Shown piece by piece: positions 25,854 through 36,190 of a DNA stretch of 64,000 nucleotides. Below the pieces are notes generated by a model. The model was not told where the DNA came from, did not search any database, and was given only the letters and a program-made list of their open reading frames with translations. The number at the start of each line of letters is the position of its first letter. The stretch's first letter is position 1. The stretch is from the NCBI GenBank assembly GCA_916048095.2, contig OU696577.1, forward strand, positions 5,482,940 to 5,546,939. The letters are read 5' to 3'. The position numbers and the translations under genes are program-made. Source of the DNA: Sacculina carcini. Lineage: Eukaryota; Arthropoda; Thecostraca; Sacculinidae.

Positions 25854-28535
25854 ACGCGTCTCTAGTCTCTTCCAGTGGCATAACTACGGAAAGATCGTCA
25901 CGATACTGACAAAATGGCTGCAAATCTTCTGGCACGGCGTCACGGAATGACGGGAACCCTCGCTCCACGAGTTTAATCAGCATCTGTAGATCCTTGTCCG
26001 ATGCAGTGCATTCTCTAACCCTGGCCCATGTGACGGCCTCCAGCAAGTCGGTGGCAGATCGAGCTGCTGCAACAACACCGGACTCAAGATCATCGCCTGC
26101 ATACCACTCAGCTGAGACGCGTACCACAGATAGCACACTGATGTCGTCATCCTCACCATCGCGAGCGCTGGGTTTCCGTGAAGTTGCATCTGCGGCAGGT
26201 ATTGTACGTCCTGGTACGTGTACAATCTTATAACGCCACATCAGCGTCCGTCGTTTGAGACGAAAGAGGCGCGGGTGGGATATGTCGCCGAGAGCTCTAT
26301 CACCGAGTACTTTGACGAGCGGTTTGTGATCTGTAGTGATTACTAGATCACGACAACCCATGGAGAAAAACTTGATGTCCTCAAGTGTCCACGCTACGGC
26401 TAAAACTTCGCCCTCGATCGGAGCATAGCGTTTCTCTGCATCGCGCAAGAACCGGGATCCAGCCGCCATGATTTTCCACCCGTCGAGGCAACACCCGGGC
26501 ACTTGTGAATCGCATGAACAGTGCTTTTGTCGCACCCAGTAGCCCACGCCAGTCTGGGACCAGTCAGGATTCAGACACGTCAACTTGTTGGGATCGAATA
26601 TCCCCACTCCGTGCCGTATCTCATCAATGCGTGACTGCTTGGATTTTTGAAAAGCGTCCTCAAGCTGCGGATTCCAGTAAAAGTTAACCTTCGGACTGAG
26701 GAGAGGCTTGAAAGGAGGCATAATGTTTGTGGTTCTTCCCTACTGAGACACCTGATTCACGAGGCCGAACCAGGCACGTACATCGGTTATGTTCACGGGT
26801 CTCGGAAAGCTCCCGATTGCGTCTAGGTATTTTGGCAACGTCCGTACCTCGTAACTGGTAATTTATAAGCCGGGGAAATTCACTGTTGTGGACGAAAACT
26901 GGAACTTGGCAGGATTCAGTATAACTCCGTTGTGTCCACGTGGATAAGATAATCAATTACTCGCCACCAGTGATCTGTGATGTTGGAGTCCCATATCAAT
27001 GTGTCGTCCACGCATTTGGTCTTACGTAGTACGTCGGCAATTATGGCGTCATAACGCTGCGTGTATGCGTGACGCTACGACGCTTGCGACGCTAGAAAGC
27101 CCATGGGCGTGCGTTTGTACCTGAAGCCACCTTGTTCGATTAAAAACATTGTCAAATGACGGTCCTCGGGCCGTATCTCTATGGAATGGAATCCATTCCA
27201 TGCGTCCGTCACTGTTTTGATGGACATCGTTGGGACTGATCTCGCTTGTCTGACGGGAGGCACTGTGTAGTGCGTGTCTCTCTGGCTGTGCCGATACAAT
27301 GGTTGAAGGTCAACTGTTCGACGAGGGGAGCCATCTGACTTCGGAGTCAGCACCATGCTTTGCAACCATGTCACCGGCGTGTTTGCTGGTGCTCGCTCTA
27401 TAACTCCGAGGTCTACGTCTCTCTCCAGCTGCTCCGACACCTCCTCGCGCCAGTGGACCGGAACATTCGGTGGTCGTTTCGTCACCACGTGCCGTGCGTC
27501 GGGATCAACCTGAATCTCCATTGGAGGTCCTGTCATGGCCGGCAGAGGCTGGTGTGGACACGTGTTGAATGTTGACGACGCGAAGATTGCCAGTAACCAG
27601 TCCTTCATGGCATCAGCTGAACGCAGAGATGGAGCTATCGGAAGATGTGCTGGTCGTGGAGGTGGTGCAGATTGCTTTGGGCACCCACAAGGCGCCACGC
27701 CGGACTCAACGCGTGAACTAGTTACTTTCTGGCTTGCTGATGCGTCCGATTTGGCTCCAAATTTGGGAAAGTCATGTTCAATCACCCCGAGGCTTGTCAA
27801 CGCTGCCCTGCTCAGGTAAACGTGTTGAGTGGCATCTGTGACATGTACTGTGAAGCTCACCTCGTGCAAACGACCACTTGAATCTGCACCAGACAATTTC
27901 AGGAATACGACACCGATGATATGTATCGCTTCTTCGTTTGCCGCCAGGATGCGCTTCTGTACTCGATGAACATGGCGCTGCTGTAGACCCAGCTTGCGAA
28001 GCTGTGATATGCCCATTAAACAAGTCTGAGCCCCAGAATCCGCCACAGCTATCAGCTCTGCTTGCCGTGGTGGAGAAATACGAAACTTTGCTCGTCTGTA
28101 CGCCTCTCTGTCAACGCTGACGCTCACTGTCAACGTAGGATGCGGCATGACCTCTTCTTTCTGCCCGTTGTACGACGCCATGTGAGAGCTTTCATGTCCT
28201 TTGCCGCTGAAGCGTTCCCCGTGGACTGTTGTTACCCGGTGCGTGTTATCACCATTGAGCTCTGATGCTGCAGCGTGATGAAACAGTGCTTCAAAATGAT
28301 GGGCATGATGGCGCGAGTGTTGATTCTTCCAACAATCCAAACACGTCTGTAATTCACGCAACTTTCCGCGGACATTGCCGTATCGCTGTGTCAGCTTTCC
28401 ACATGTGCATCGCATTTTTATTTTGAGCTTGTCGTTATCCGATGGTTCTTCTTGATCCTTCAGATGCCTGCTAGCGTTCTTGCGCGTTGATTTTTCATAG
28501 CTGCTCACGTTAATTTTGGAACTGTCCGTTGTCAT
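25854..28535 (-). pseudogene. pol: Element 1 pol: protease, RT and RNase H parts
   Basis: In minus order: a Cys/His-rich stretch (CTCGKL, CLDCW), the aspartic-protease signature VADSGAQTCLMG, RT beginning GVIERAPANTPVTWLQSMV and PKSDGSPRRTVDLQPL, a further RT part with CVDDTLIWDS (about 26990), then RNase H with TTDHKPLVKVLGDRALG and the linker HVPGRTIPAADATSR. Typical Ty3/Gypsy order. Broken, with several breaks; no joined reading is attempted. Confidence 0.85.
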
Positions 28536-28871
28536 CGGTCTGGCAGCAATTTATTTGCTGCCTATTAGCGCCACGATCTCAGCTAATGACAGACTGTCGA
28601 CTGCTGTTGTTCCTAATACCTCCTTCTAGATTTCCTCATCCGAAAGGCTGTTCAATAAAACCATTTTCACAACGTCCTCGGTATAATTGACATGAGTAGT
28701 TCCGGAAAATCTTGGCTGACTGCAGGACCCTACTTTAGTCCATCCACAACCTTTGGCCAGTCCCCGCAGTCGTGCTACATATTGACGAAAGTGTTCTCCT
28801 GCTGCCTGAGTGGACCGCAATAGTCTTGTTCTCCGTGCGCTTAACGCGACGCTGGCAACTGTGAGGCGCTT
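28536..28871 (-). pseudogene. gag: Element 1 gag fragment
   Basis: Minus-strand fossil gag with AGEHFRQYVARLRGLAKGC and VVKMVLLNSLSDEEI, common in Gypsy capsid domains. It belongs with the gag start at 34973-35378, from which it is separated by the inserted element 2. Confidence 0.7.
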
Positions 28872-28875
28872 CATG

Positions 28876-28913
28876 TGTTGTGTTTGTTGGGTAGACGGTA
28901 AATACTTTGAACA
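28876..28913 (-). repeat. 38-bp LTR tip at the left end of element 2
   Basis: Same sequence as the start of the LTR at 29368 (TGTTGTGTTTGTTGGGTAG and onward). It marks the left border next to the CATG duplication. Confidence 0.85.
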
Positions 28914-29340
28914 AACCAGTGTCTGTATGAGTGTCACCAGCAGCAGTCAGCTCATGTTTCATCCTCCGAAGTAGCTGGGAAGGCAGCTGATCACCGAGGT
29001 GCTGGTTCCTGAGTAAAGCACTCAACCGCTCCTCTCTGGAATGAGCCAGTCTGCTGCGAAGACCAACACATAAGGCCTCAAAGTTGGGAGGACCCATAAT
29101 AAGGTCTCTCAATTGGCTAGCAACTGGAATTGGCAATCCAGCCACTAAAAATTGGAATTTTGTCACATCCGAAGTAATGCCGGCTACTGCAAAAGCGCAA
29201 TTCACCTGAGCCAGCCACAACTCAGGCTCTTCAGGCGCGAAAGGCGGCAACTTAAATGACGCAGTTGGACGAACGTCCGGACATGATGCATATGGTGCTG
29301 AATTTGAGATTTGCACAGAATCATCACCGTCATTACCCAT
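28914..29340 (-). pseudogene. gag: Element 2 gag head
   Basis: Minus-strand first part of gag, starting MGNDGDDSVQ just after the primer site. It has FKLPPFAPEEPELWLAQVN and RLSALLRNQHLGDQLPSQLL, typical of CsRn1-like capsid proteins (compare 55313-55600). The rest of gag is on the other strand at 29811. Confidence 0.85.
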
Positions 29341-29346
29341 GATTAG

Positions 29347-29364
29347 ATCACGTCGGGGTCACCA
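29347..29364 (-). other. tRNA-Trp primer-binding site of element 2
   Basis: Minus-strand TGGTGACCCCGACGTGAT, three bases from the LTR end. It is complementary to the 3' end of metazoan tRNA-Trp as I remember it (...CACGTCGGGGTCACCA). Confidence 0.85.
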
Positions 29365-29367
29365 ATT

Positions 29368-29804
29368 TGTTGTGTTTGTTGGGTAGACGGTAAATACTTT
29401 GAACAACCCAGAAATACCGGGAAAAGAAACAAGCTCGTTGAAAAACTCAAATATACATATAATTCAACTCCAAGATACGACAAAAATATCCAAATACAGC
29501 CCAACGGTCAGCATGAACCAAAGTATATATAAAACCAGAAGATGCGTGACACGAGACTGATTGCTTCATTTGCGTCACGATTGTACAACACCGAAACATA
29601 CGGATATACGCCATGACATACAAAAAGAAATCAAAATTCGAATTTAAAACAATTTAATTAATGTTTGCGGTATTTATACGCTTATACAAAAACAAACATG
29701 GTGTTGACAACCAAAAAGAATGAGTCAAGCGTAGACAAAAATAACGCTTCCCTAACCAAGTAAACACATGCAAAAGACATCAGAAGATTAAGAGTAAGTA
29801 CACG
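29368..29804 (-). repeat. LTR of element 2 (inverted copy)
   Basis: About 437 bp, reverse complement of the two halves of the right LTR (33597-33768 and 34705-34968). Contains a TATA-like TATATATA (minus strand, near 29530). Confidence 0.9.
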
Positions 29805-29810
29805 CTAGGG

Positions 29811-30272
29811 TTGCTTCGAACATTGTTTTTTCAGCGTCTTCCATCACATGTTCGGGCCGCCATTTCTTTGTTACCAGAGACCACCTTGGAGGAGATAGCT
29901 CAGGCTGCTGATCGTTTTATGGAGGCTACTAAAGGAGATCTTCCACTCGCTTCTGCTCTTCCAGCTCCTGTTTGCGCTGTGACTCGGTCTCCACAAGCGG
30001 ACCCAATGCAGGAGCTAACTGCTGCCGTTACGAAGCTGACAACTGCTGTAACTAAGATGTCAGAACAACAAACTATGTATTTCAACTCTGGTTATCGTCG
30101 CGGAAGAAGTTGTGCTCGCTCCCATTCTCGTTCTCCGGCCGTTCCTGATGACTCGGAACGCTCAGCTAGCGGTCAAGAAAATCGCCTGTGCTGGTATCAT
30201 CGCCGCTGGGGCAACAATGCCTCGAGATGTGTCCCTCCATGTGACTTCGAGCATTTAAACTCCCAGTGCTGA
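29811..30272 (+). pseudogene. gag: Element 2 gag tail with CHCC motif
   Basis: Plus-strand second part of gag, from LRTLFFQRLPSHVRAAISLL to the nucleocapsid-type motif CWYHRRWGNNASRCVPPC, which fits C-X2-H-X9-C-X3-C. An Arg/Ser-rich stretch precedes it. It overlaps the pol frame by seven bases. Confidence 0.85.
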
Positions 30273-33200
30273 ATCACTTGGCACCTGCCTCAGCTGCTTC
30301 TTCAACGCCACTGTTTCATGTCTTAGACAAGTTATCCGGGCATCGATTATTGGTAGACACTGGTGCTCAAGTAAGTGTGTGGCCAAATTCTAATCTGCCG
30401 GACAATTCTCAGATCTGTTCGTCTGCCAGTCGATCTCCCAGTCTGCAAACAGCTGATGGTCGCTGTATCTCTACTACCGGCTCAGCTCTAATTGCTTTAG
30501 ACATTGGAGACTCCACTAGGCCTTATCAGTGGCGGTTTATTCTAGCTGACGTTCCAGCACCTATCCTCGGTGCGGATTTCCTGCAACACCATGATCTCAC
30601 TGTGGATCTCAATAACCGCCGGCTTAGTAATAGCATTCAGATCCTGAGCTCCCCGTTGGACAGCTCCTCAAACTTATTAGCAGCGGTTGGTTTGGCTCCA
30701 CGTAATGCCGATGTTGAAGCTATTATTGTTAAATACCCATCAGTGACGGGACCGCCTAATTTTCAACTGCCTGTAAAGCACAATGTGGTCCACCACATAT
30801 CGACCACTGGCCCGCCAGTACATGCCAAGGCTCGACGGCTGGCGCCAGATCGTCTCGCAGCTGCCAAAGCTGAATTTCAGCGACTAGAACAGATGGGCAT
30901 TTGTCGTAGATCAAAGAGTCCGTGGTCGAGTCCACTGCATATGGTTCCTAAGAAAGATGGGTCATGGAGGGTCTGCGGAGATTATCGGGCACTCAATGTT
31001 ATCACTATTCCCGATAAGTATCCCATTCCGTTGGTGCATGACTCCTTCAATCATGTTCACAATTGCAAATATTTTTCCCGTCTCGACATTATTCGTGCCT
31101 ATAATCATATTCCTATTAATGCCGATGACATCCCTAAATCAGCCATCATCACACCATTTGGGCTTTTTGAGTTCACACGCCTTGGTTTTGGTTTTCGCAA
31201 CGCTGCGCAGACCTACCAGCGTTTAATGGACACAATTTTCACTGACATGCCATTCTGTTCTGTTTATATCGATGATGTGCTAATTGCCAGTGAGTCGTAC
31301 GCGGAACACATGCATCACATCGAAGCTGTGTTTCAAAAGCTGTATCAGCATGGGTTAGTGGTGAATCCCGACAAATGCGTTTTTGCTGTCGACAGACTTT
31401 CCTTTTTAGGTCACATGATCTCAGCAAGCGGTATTTCAACACTGCAATCGAAGGTAGAAGCTGTGAACTCGTACCCTTTGCCTCGAACGGAAGCGGAACT
31501 CCGGCAGTTTGTTGGCATGATATCGTACTATCATCGGCTGATACCGCATGCTGCTGCCATACTTGCTCCGCTCCATGCATTGATAACCGCGCGCAGCCGC
31601 AAGTCTAGTCGGCCAGTCACATGGACAGCGGAAACTACGGCAGCGTTCCAACGCGCCAAAACCAGCTTGGCGGCGGCAACTCAGCTGTCGTTTCCTGCCG
31701 CAGACGCGCCACTCTCGCTCCAAGTCGATGCATCGGCCACATGTATCGGAGCAGTTCTCCAACAGTATGTGGAAGGTGCCTGGCAACCATTGGCGTATTT
31801 CTTCCGTCAGCTATCGCCAACTGAGCGGCGGTACAGCGCTTTTGGTCGGGAGCTTCTGGCGGTGTATTCTGCGATTAGACATTTTCGGTACGCAGTGGAA
31901 GGCCGGAATTTCATTGTATATACCGACCATAAGCCGCTGATTGGTGCACTGAACTCTTCATCAGACCGTCACTCTCCGCGAGAAGTTCGTCAATTGGACT
32001 ATGTTGTTCAATTTACCACTGACATCCGTCATGTTCCTGTGTCGTCAAACACTGTTGCCGACGCGCTTTCACGGACTGTTTCTATGCTGTCTATTCCGAC
32101 TCCCAGGCTTGACGATTTTTCAGCCTTGGCAGACGCCCAACATGAGGATGATGATCTGGGCAAATTCATCGCCTCCAGTGAACACTCGCTGCAGCTTCGC
32201 CATGTTCCGTTGTCCTGTGGTCGAAAATTGTGCTGCGACTATTCGACAGGACAGTGTCGTCCGCTCCTACCGTCGGCTTTTCGACGTAACTATTTCAACC
32301 TGGTGCACAACTTATCGCACCCTGGAGTACATGCCACCCAACGTCTGGTCGCCGATCGTTTCGTGTGGCCAAATATGCGCCAAGACATCCGTCAGTGGGC
32401 TCAAGCTTGTGTAGGATGTCAGAAGGTCAAGGTCCAGCGGCATACGCGTACTCCGCCTGGTCGTTTTTCTCTTCCAAATTGCCGTTTCGAAGTGCTGCAC
32501 ATCGATTTGGTCGGACCATTACCGCCATCGAACGGGAACGAGTATATTTTGACGATTGTCGACAGATACACCAGATGGTGTGAGGCCGTACCACTTGCCA
32601 CCTCACATACAGAGAGTATTGCCAGCGCGCTCCTGCAGCATTGGGTTGCTCGTTTTGGAGTGCCGGAGACAATAATTTCTGATCGGGGTTCCCAATTCGA
32701 AAGCCGTCTTTGGAAAGCTCTCATGTGTCTTCTTGGCATATCCAAGCGTCGAACGACCGCCTACCATCCAGAAAGAAACGGGATGGTCGAAAGACTTCAC
32801 CGTCAGCTCAAGGCCTGTCTTCGCGCAGTTGGCTCTTCCCATCGCTGGTCGGAACAGCTCCCATTGATCATGCTGGGCATCCGAGTAGCAGTTAAAACTG
32901 AGCTGGGCTGTTTCAGTGCAGAACTCGTGTACGGCACGCCGTTGCGTATCCCCGGCGAATTCATCGACTCAACTTCTCGACCTCTGCCGTTGCCAGTTAC
33001 CTTTTGCGATCGGTTGAAACAACACATGCGTAAAATCACGCCAGTGCCTCCGCGGACATCTCGGCGAGCAATTCATGTGCCAGCGGCCCTGAAAAATTGC
33101 TCACATGTCTTCCTGCGAGTAGACGCTTCTCACTCGTCATTGCAGCCAGCGTACACAGAACCGCATCGCGTTTTGCAGCGCACTGACAAGACAGTCACCA

Positions 33201-33574
33201 TTGTAGATGTTCGACGCGGCAAACAGGTCGTCAGCCTCGACAGGTGTAAGGCAGCATTTGACGACAACGCAATCCTTCCATCTACCATACCAGATTCTTC
33301 TGCAGTGCGTCGTCATCGCCATGTTTCTTTCACCACTGATGCGCCGACAATTTTGTCAGACACTCGCCACTCGGAGAGTTTCACAATTAACACGCCACTC
33401 ACTGCAGTTCCGGACGCCGAGTCTCCGTCACCTTTGTCTATGGCCAACTCGGCACCTGGTTACCAACCCCGTCCGTCGTCATCGACATCTCGTCGTCGTC
33501 AGCAACGACCGTCTGCGATTCCGGTCCGTACACGAAGTGGACGTGAAGTTCAGCTACCCTCTCGTTTTCGCTGA
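30266..33574 (+). CDS. pol: Element 2 pol polyprotein (long open frame)
   Basis: A 1102-residue open frame with protease [13 protein letters not shown] near residue 30, RT with CGDYRALN and YIDDVLIAS, RNase H with QVDASATCIGAVLQQ and YTDHKPLIGAL, the integrase zinc domain (HNLSHPG ... CVGCQKVK), and the core triad in HIDLVGPL, ISDRGSQFES and [10 protein letters not shown]. The C-terminus is Ser/Arg-rich, ending in a motif like RTRSGREVQLPSRF. Domain order PR-RT-RH-INT is that of Ty3/Gypsy. The frame is open, although the element around it is rearranged. Confidence 0.9.
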   Translation: MLNHLAPASAASSTPLFHVLDKLSGHRLLVDTGAQVSVWPNSNLPDNSQICSSASRSPSLQTADGRCISTTGSALIALDIGDSTRPYQWRFILADVPAPILGADFLQHHDLTVDLNNRRLSNSIQILSSPLDSSSNLLAAVGLAPRNADVEAIIVKYPSVTGPPNFQLPVKHNVVHHISTTGPPVHAKARRLAPDRLAAAKAEFQRLEQMGICRRSKSPWSSPLHMVPKKDGSWRVCGDYRALNVITIPDKYPIPLVHDSFNHVHNCKYFSRLDIIRAYNHIPINADDIPKSAIITPFGLFEFTRLGFGFRNAAQTYQRLMDTIFTDMPFCSVYIDDVLIASESYAEHMHHIEAVFQKLYQHGLVVNPDKCVFAVDRLSFLGHMISASGISTLQSKVEAVNSYPLPRTEAELRQFVGMISYYHRLIPHAAAILAPLHALITARSRKSSRPVTWTAETTAAFQRAKTSLAAATQLSFPAADAPLSLQVDASATCIGAVLQQYVEGAWQPLAYFFRQLSPTERRYSAFGRELLAVYSAIRHFRYAVEGRNFIVYTDHKPLIGALNSSSDRHSPREVRQLDYVVQFTTDIRHVPVSSNTVADALSRTVSMLSIPTPRLDDFSALADAQHEDDDLGKFIASSEHSLQLRHVPLSCGRKLCCDYSTGQCRPLLPSAFRRNYFNLVHNLSHPGVHATQRLVADRFVWPNMRQDIRQWAQACVGCQKVKVQRHTRTPPGRFSLPNCRFEVLHIDLVGPLPPSNGNEYILTIVDRYTRWCEAVPLATSHTESIASALLQHWVARFGVPETIISDRGSQFESRLWKALMCLLGISKRRTTAYHPERNGMVERLHRQLKACLRAVGSSHRWSEQLPLIMLGIRVAVKTELGCFSAELVYGTPLRIPGEFIDSTSRPLPLPVTFCDRLKQHMRKITPVPPRTSRRAIHVPAALKNCSHVFLRVDASHSSLQPAYTEPHRVLQRTDKTVTIVDVRRGKQVVSLDRCKAAFDDNAILPSTIPDSSAVRRHRHVSFTTDAPTILSDTRHSESFTINTPLTAVPDAESPSPLSMANSAPGYQPRPSSSTSRRRQQRPSAIPVRTRSGREVQLPSRFR

Positions 33575-34207
33575 GGGGGGAGGTGGTGTAGCGTGTACTT
33601 ACTCTTAATCTTCTGATGTGTTTTGCATGTGTTTATTTGGTTAGGGAAGCGTTATTTTTGTCTACGCTTGACTCATTCTTTTTGGTTGTCAACACCATGT
33701 TTGTTTTTGTATAAGCGTATAAATACCGCAAACATTAATTAAATTGTTTTAAATTCGAATTTTGATTTGTGTTGTGGAGATACACAGCCTCGGGTACAGA
33801 GCATTGCTTTCGGGCAGAAATAGTTTTCACGCTTCGGTGACAACGTTCCACAATGCCATTCCCAGACGGCACATAGGCACATCGGAATCTGAGTCTGACG
33901 CCCCATTTGGCGGAAAAGGAGAGGAACTCTCGGCTACGAAAAGCAGTACCATTATCTGATATAATCTCCGGCGGCGCACCGCGCTAAAAAAACACCGACT
34001 CGAGTTCACGCGTTAGATGCTGCGCTGTCTCTGCAGGTACTTGGCGCCACAATACAAACCTCGACGGACCACAACGGGCATGTCTATTTGACACTCATCG
34101 ACTGTGGTCCGATGCGGCCTGCACATAAGCTAACAGTGAAGTCAAACATGACAGAACCAAGCGAAATGTGTGGGGCAACTCACCAAGATTACAGAGTCTG
34201 GGGCAAC

Positions 34208-34446
34208 TCAGCAGAGAAACAATTAAACAAGGAATGAACAGGACAAAGACTTCCGACTCCACGACCTCCAGCAGGCGCGCACCATGACTGCGGCGAAGCA
34301 CAACACGGCTGGCCCCAGCGTCGACCGCGCTCCCGCTTCCGCCCGTGTTCTTCAGTGCTTCGCCGCAGTCATAGTGCACGCCTGCTGGAGGTCGTGGAGT
34401 CGGAAGTCTTTGTCCTGTTCATTCCTTGTTTAATTGTTTCTCTGCT
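34208..34446. repeat. Long inverted repeat (hairpin) of ~92-bp arms
   Basis: The arm starting GAGAAACAATTAAACAAGGA is repeated in reverse at 34350-34446. The arms are near-perfect over about 92 bp, with a GC-rich loop of about 55 bp at 34299-34354. The loop resembles a GC-rich repeat at 53817-53900. Could be a foldback element or a local template-switch product. Confidence 0.8.
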
Positions 34447-34605
34447 TTTGTATGAGCGTGAGTGAAGGTGCTGTATGTGTATATGAGCGTGCGTTTGAAT
34501 GGTGGATTGTCCGGTTTGCTGACTGCGCGTGCCACGTGGTGGCGTCATGTTTCGGGAGTTGTTGCGTGAGCGTCGTGGAGTGTGAGTCGGTGTGCGGTGT
34601 CTTGT

Positions 34606-34640
34606 GGGCGCGCGTGGGGCTGCAATGCCCCCGCGCGCCC
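34606..34640. other. Strong GC hairpin
   Basis: GGGCGCGCG and CGCGCGCCC flank a short GC-rich centre, giving a stem of about 13 bp followed by a T-rich stretch. It lies near the end of the LTR-like piece; it might shape RNA 3' ends, but that is a guess. Confidence 0.5.
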
Positions 34641-34972
34641 GTCTTTTAATACAGCTTGTTTTTGTTCATTATGTCTGATTTTACAAGCTAACCGGCCTGT
34701 AACAATTTCTTTTTGTATGTCATGGCGTATATCCGTATGTTTCGGTGTTGTACAATCGTGACGCAAATGAAGCAATCAGTCTCGTGTCACGCATCTTCTG
34801 GTTTTATATATACTTTGGTTCATGCTGACCGTTGGGCTGTATTTGGATATTTTTGTCGTATCTTGGAGTTGAATTATATGTATATTTGAGTTTTTCAACG
34901 AGCTTGTTTCTTTTCCCGGTGTTTCTGGGTTGTTCAAAGTATTTACCGTCTACCCAACAAACACAACACATG

Positions 34973-35378
34973 TCAGCCAAAATTTATTCTGCGGACCTGT
35001 AAGCGATATCAGGATCTTCTCTGACCAGAGCTGCCTCTATATCTGGTTCACAACACGCCAACAGCTGTGCGGTGACTTGGTCAGATGATATTTCGGTCCC
35101 GCGAAGAAACATTGACCACCGGCGATTGAATGATACCCAATCCTCTTCTTCGATGTCTTGCTGTAGTGTTGGGCGACATATCTTGGGCGCTTTTTACCGT
35201 GTACCGACCGCTTCATGGACGTTCTTTTGGTGTAGATGCATCAAAGACACGCACGTGTTCAAGTCGTCGGCTCGTTTTACTTCCAAGCAACCCGCTGCTT
35301 CGCATTTCAACGATACAGCCATGACAACTATCTTGAGGATTTCGATACGCACTTAAGTTGCACTGACGTATAATATCA
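34973..35378 (-). pseudogene. gag: Element 1 gag start
   Basis: Minus-strand fossil of the first part of gag, with DWVSFNRRWSMFLRGTE and QLLACCEPDIEAAL, next to the 5' LTR. Broken. Confidence 0.65.
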
Positions 35379-35791
35379 TGATCAAATCGACATTCGCACG
35401 TAATTTGTATTTACACGACGAATGATATTATCTGGAACAGAATGAAAACATAACCAATCAAATACATAACATAACATGACGTATAACATAACCCGGTCAT
35501 GTTATGGCAATGTAACCCACAACTCAATTCAGTTGGCAACATACCAGTATTGAATATTTGAAACGCCCGTCTATAGTATAGACACAAAATGCTAATCAGT
35601 AAAATAAACACATGACTGCAAAGCCTACACGAAACTTACACAAACGAAAGTGCACTTGGCAACGCAATGGCGGATAGTGAGTGAACGAATGCCGCCATGT
35701 TTCGTGACTTGTGGTTGCGACCTTGACCATCGTATAGTTTGCATTGTCTCCGCTAGAGGCGCTGCACGGTGACCCTGACTGATATCTCACA
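35379..35791 (-). repeat. 5' LTR of element 1
   Basis: 413 bp, related to 21632-22308 along its length. Starts TGTGAGATATC at 35791 on the minus strand. The duplication ATAAG follows at 35792-35796. Confidence 0.88.
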
Positions 35792-35796
35792 ATAAG

Positions 35797-36190
35797 GTCA
35801 CTAATACCATCAATAACTCATGTGTGGATAAAAAATAATTCATTCAACATCCCAAATATATAATTCATATAATTAGAATTCTTTGCATGAGTCTTCAAAA
35901 ACCTCAATAAAACGTGTTTTTTGGTCGAGGTTTTTTTTTTTGGCAAAAAAACGTTTTTTTATGAAAAAACATCGGTTTTTTAGGTCGCATCTCTAATAGC
36001 ATATCCCATATCTTTTCATATTTTATGCAGATTCATACAGTATTTGAGTATTTTATCTGCTAAAAATTACCAATAATAGTGCTCAAGTCATCTAATAAGA
36101 ATAGAAATAACTAATAATAAACTAAATATGAAAAAGTAACTGAAAGTAGAAAAAATAACCTAACGATGAAAAAGTAACTTTTGGTAACCT
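35797..36190. other. AT-rich gene-free stretch
   Basis: AT-rich sequence with homopolymer runs and a perfect AAAAAACGTTTTTT palindrome near 35945. No gene or known repeat seen. Confidence 0.5.

Larger units (their letters stand above)
33769..34704 (-). mobile_element. Retroelement fragment inserted in the element 2 LTR
   Basis: Flanked by ATTT (33765-33768 and 34705-34708), consistent with a target duplication. Its left third encodes, on the minus strand, an integrase-core fossil with IISDNGTAFRS and VPSGNGIVERCHRSVK. The middle is a long hairpin (34208-34446). The right part is GC-rich and ends GTAACA, which looks like an LTR end. Broken. Confidence 0.65.
28876..34968 (+). mobile_element. 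CsRn1-clade Ty3/Gypsy element with inverted head (element 2)
   Basis: Inserted in element 1 gag with the duplication CATG at 28872-28875 and 34969-34972. The outer tips are both LTR ends, but the left part (gag head, primer site and an LTR) is on the minus strand while the gag tail, pol and 3' LTR are on the plus strand. The two LTRs therefore face each other in opposite orientations, as expected from self-integration or recombination of the cDNA. The gag has the C-X2-H-X9-C-X3-C motif of the CsRn1 clade and the primer site matches tRNA-Trp, also typical of that clade. Rearranged, so not whole. Confidence 0.85.
33597..34968 (+). repeat. 3' LTR of element 2, split by an insertion
   Basis: Begins TGTAGCGTGTACTTACTC after the purine-rich tract (about 33583-33596) and ends ACACAACA before the CATG duplication. 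The LTR halves are 33597-33768 and 34705-34968; what lies between is an insertion with ATTT on both sides. Confidence 0.85.
21632..35791 (-). mobile_element. Old Ty3/Gypsy LTR retrotransposon with nested insertions (element 1)
   Basis: Minus-strand element bounded by related LTRs (21632-22308 and 35379-35791), with the 5-bp duplication ATAAG at 21627-21631 and 35792-35796. A purine-rich tract abuts the 3' LTR at about 22309-22320. Internal parts in minus order are gag pieces, protease, RT, RNase H and integrase. It is split by a LINE piece (23766-25853) and a CsRn1-like element (28876-34968). It is broken, with several breaks besides the insertions. The RT/INT type resembles K02A2.6-like Gypsy sequences. 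It must be older than both inserts. Confidence 0.9.

Noticed and set aside
34606-34640. Bacterial-type intrinsic terminator
   Set aside because: It is a GC hairpin before a T-rich stretch, but the context is animal DNA inside a retroelement fragment, so that label does not apply.
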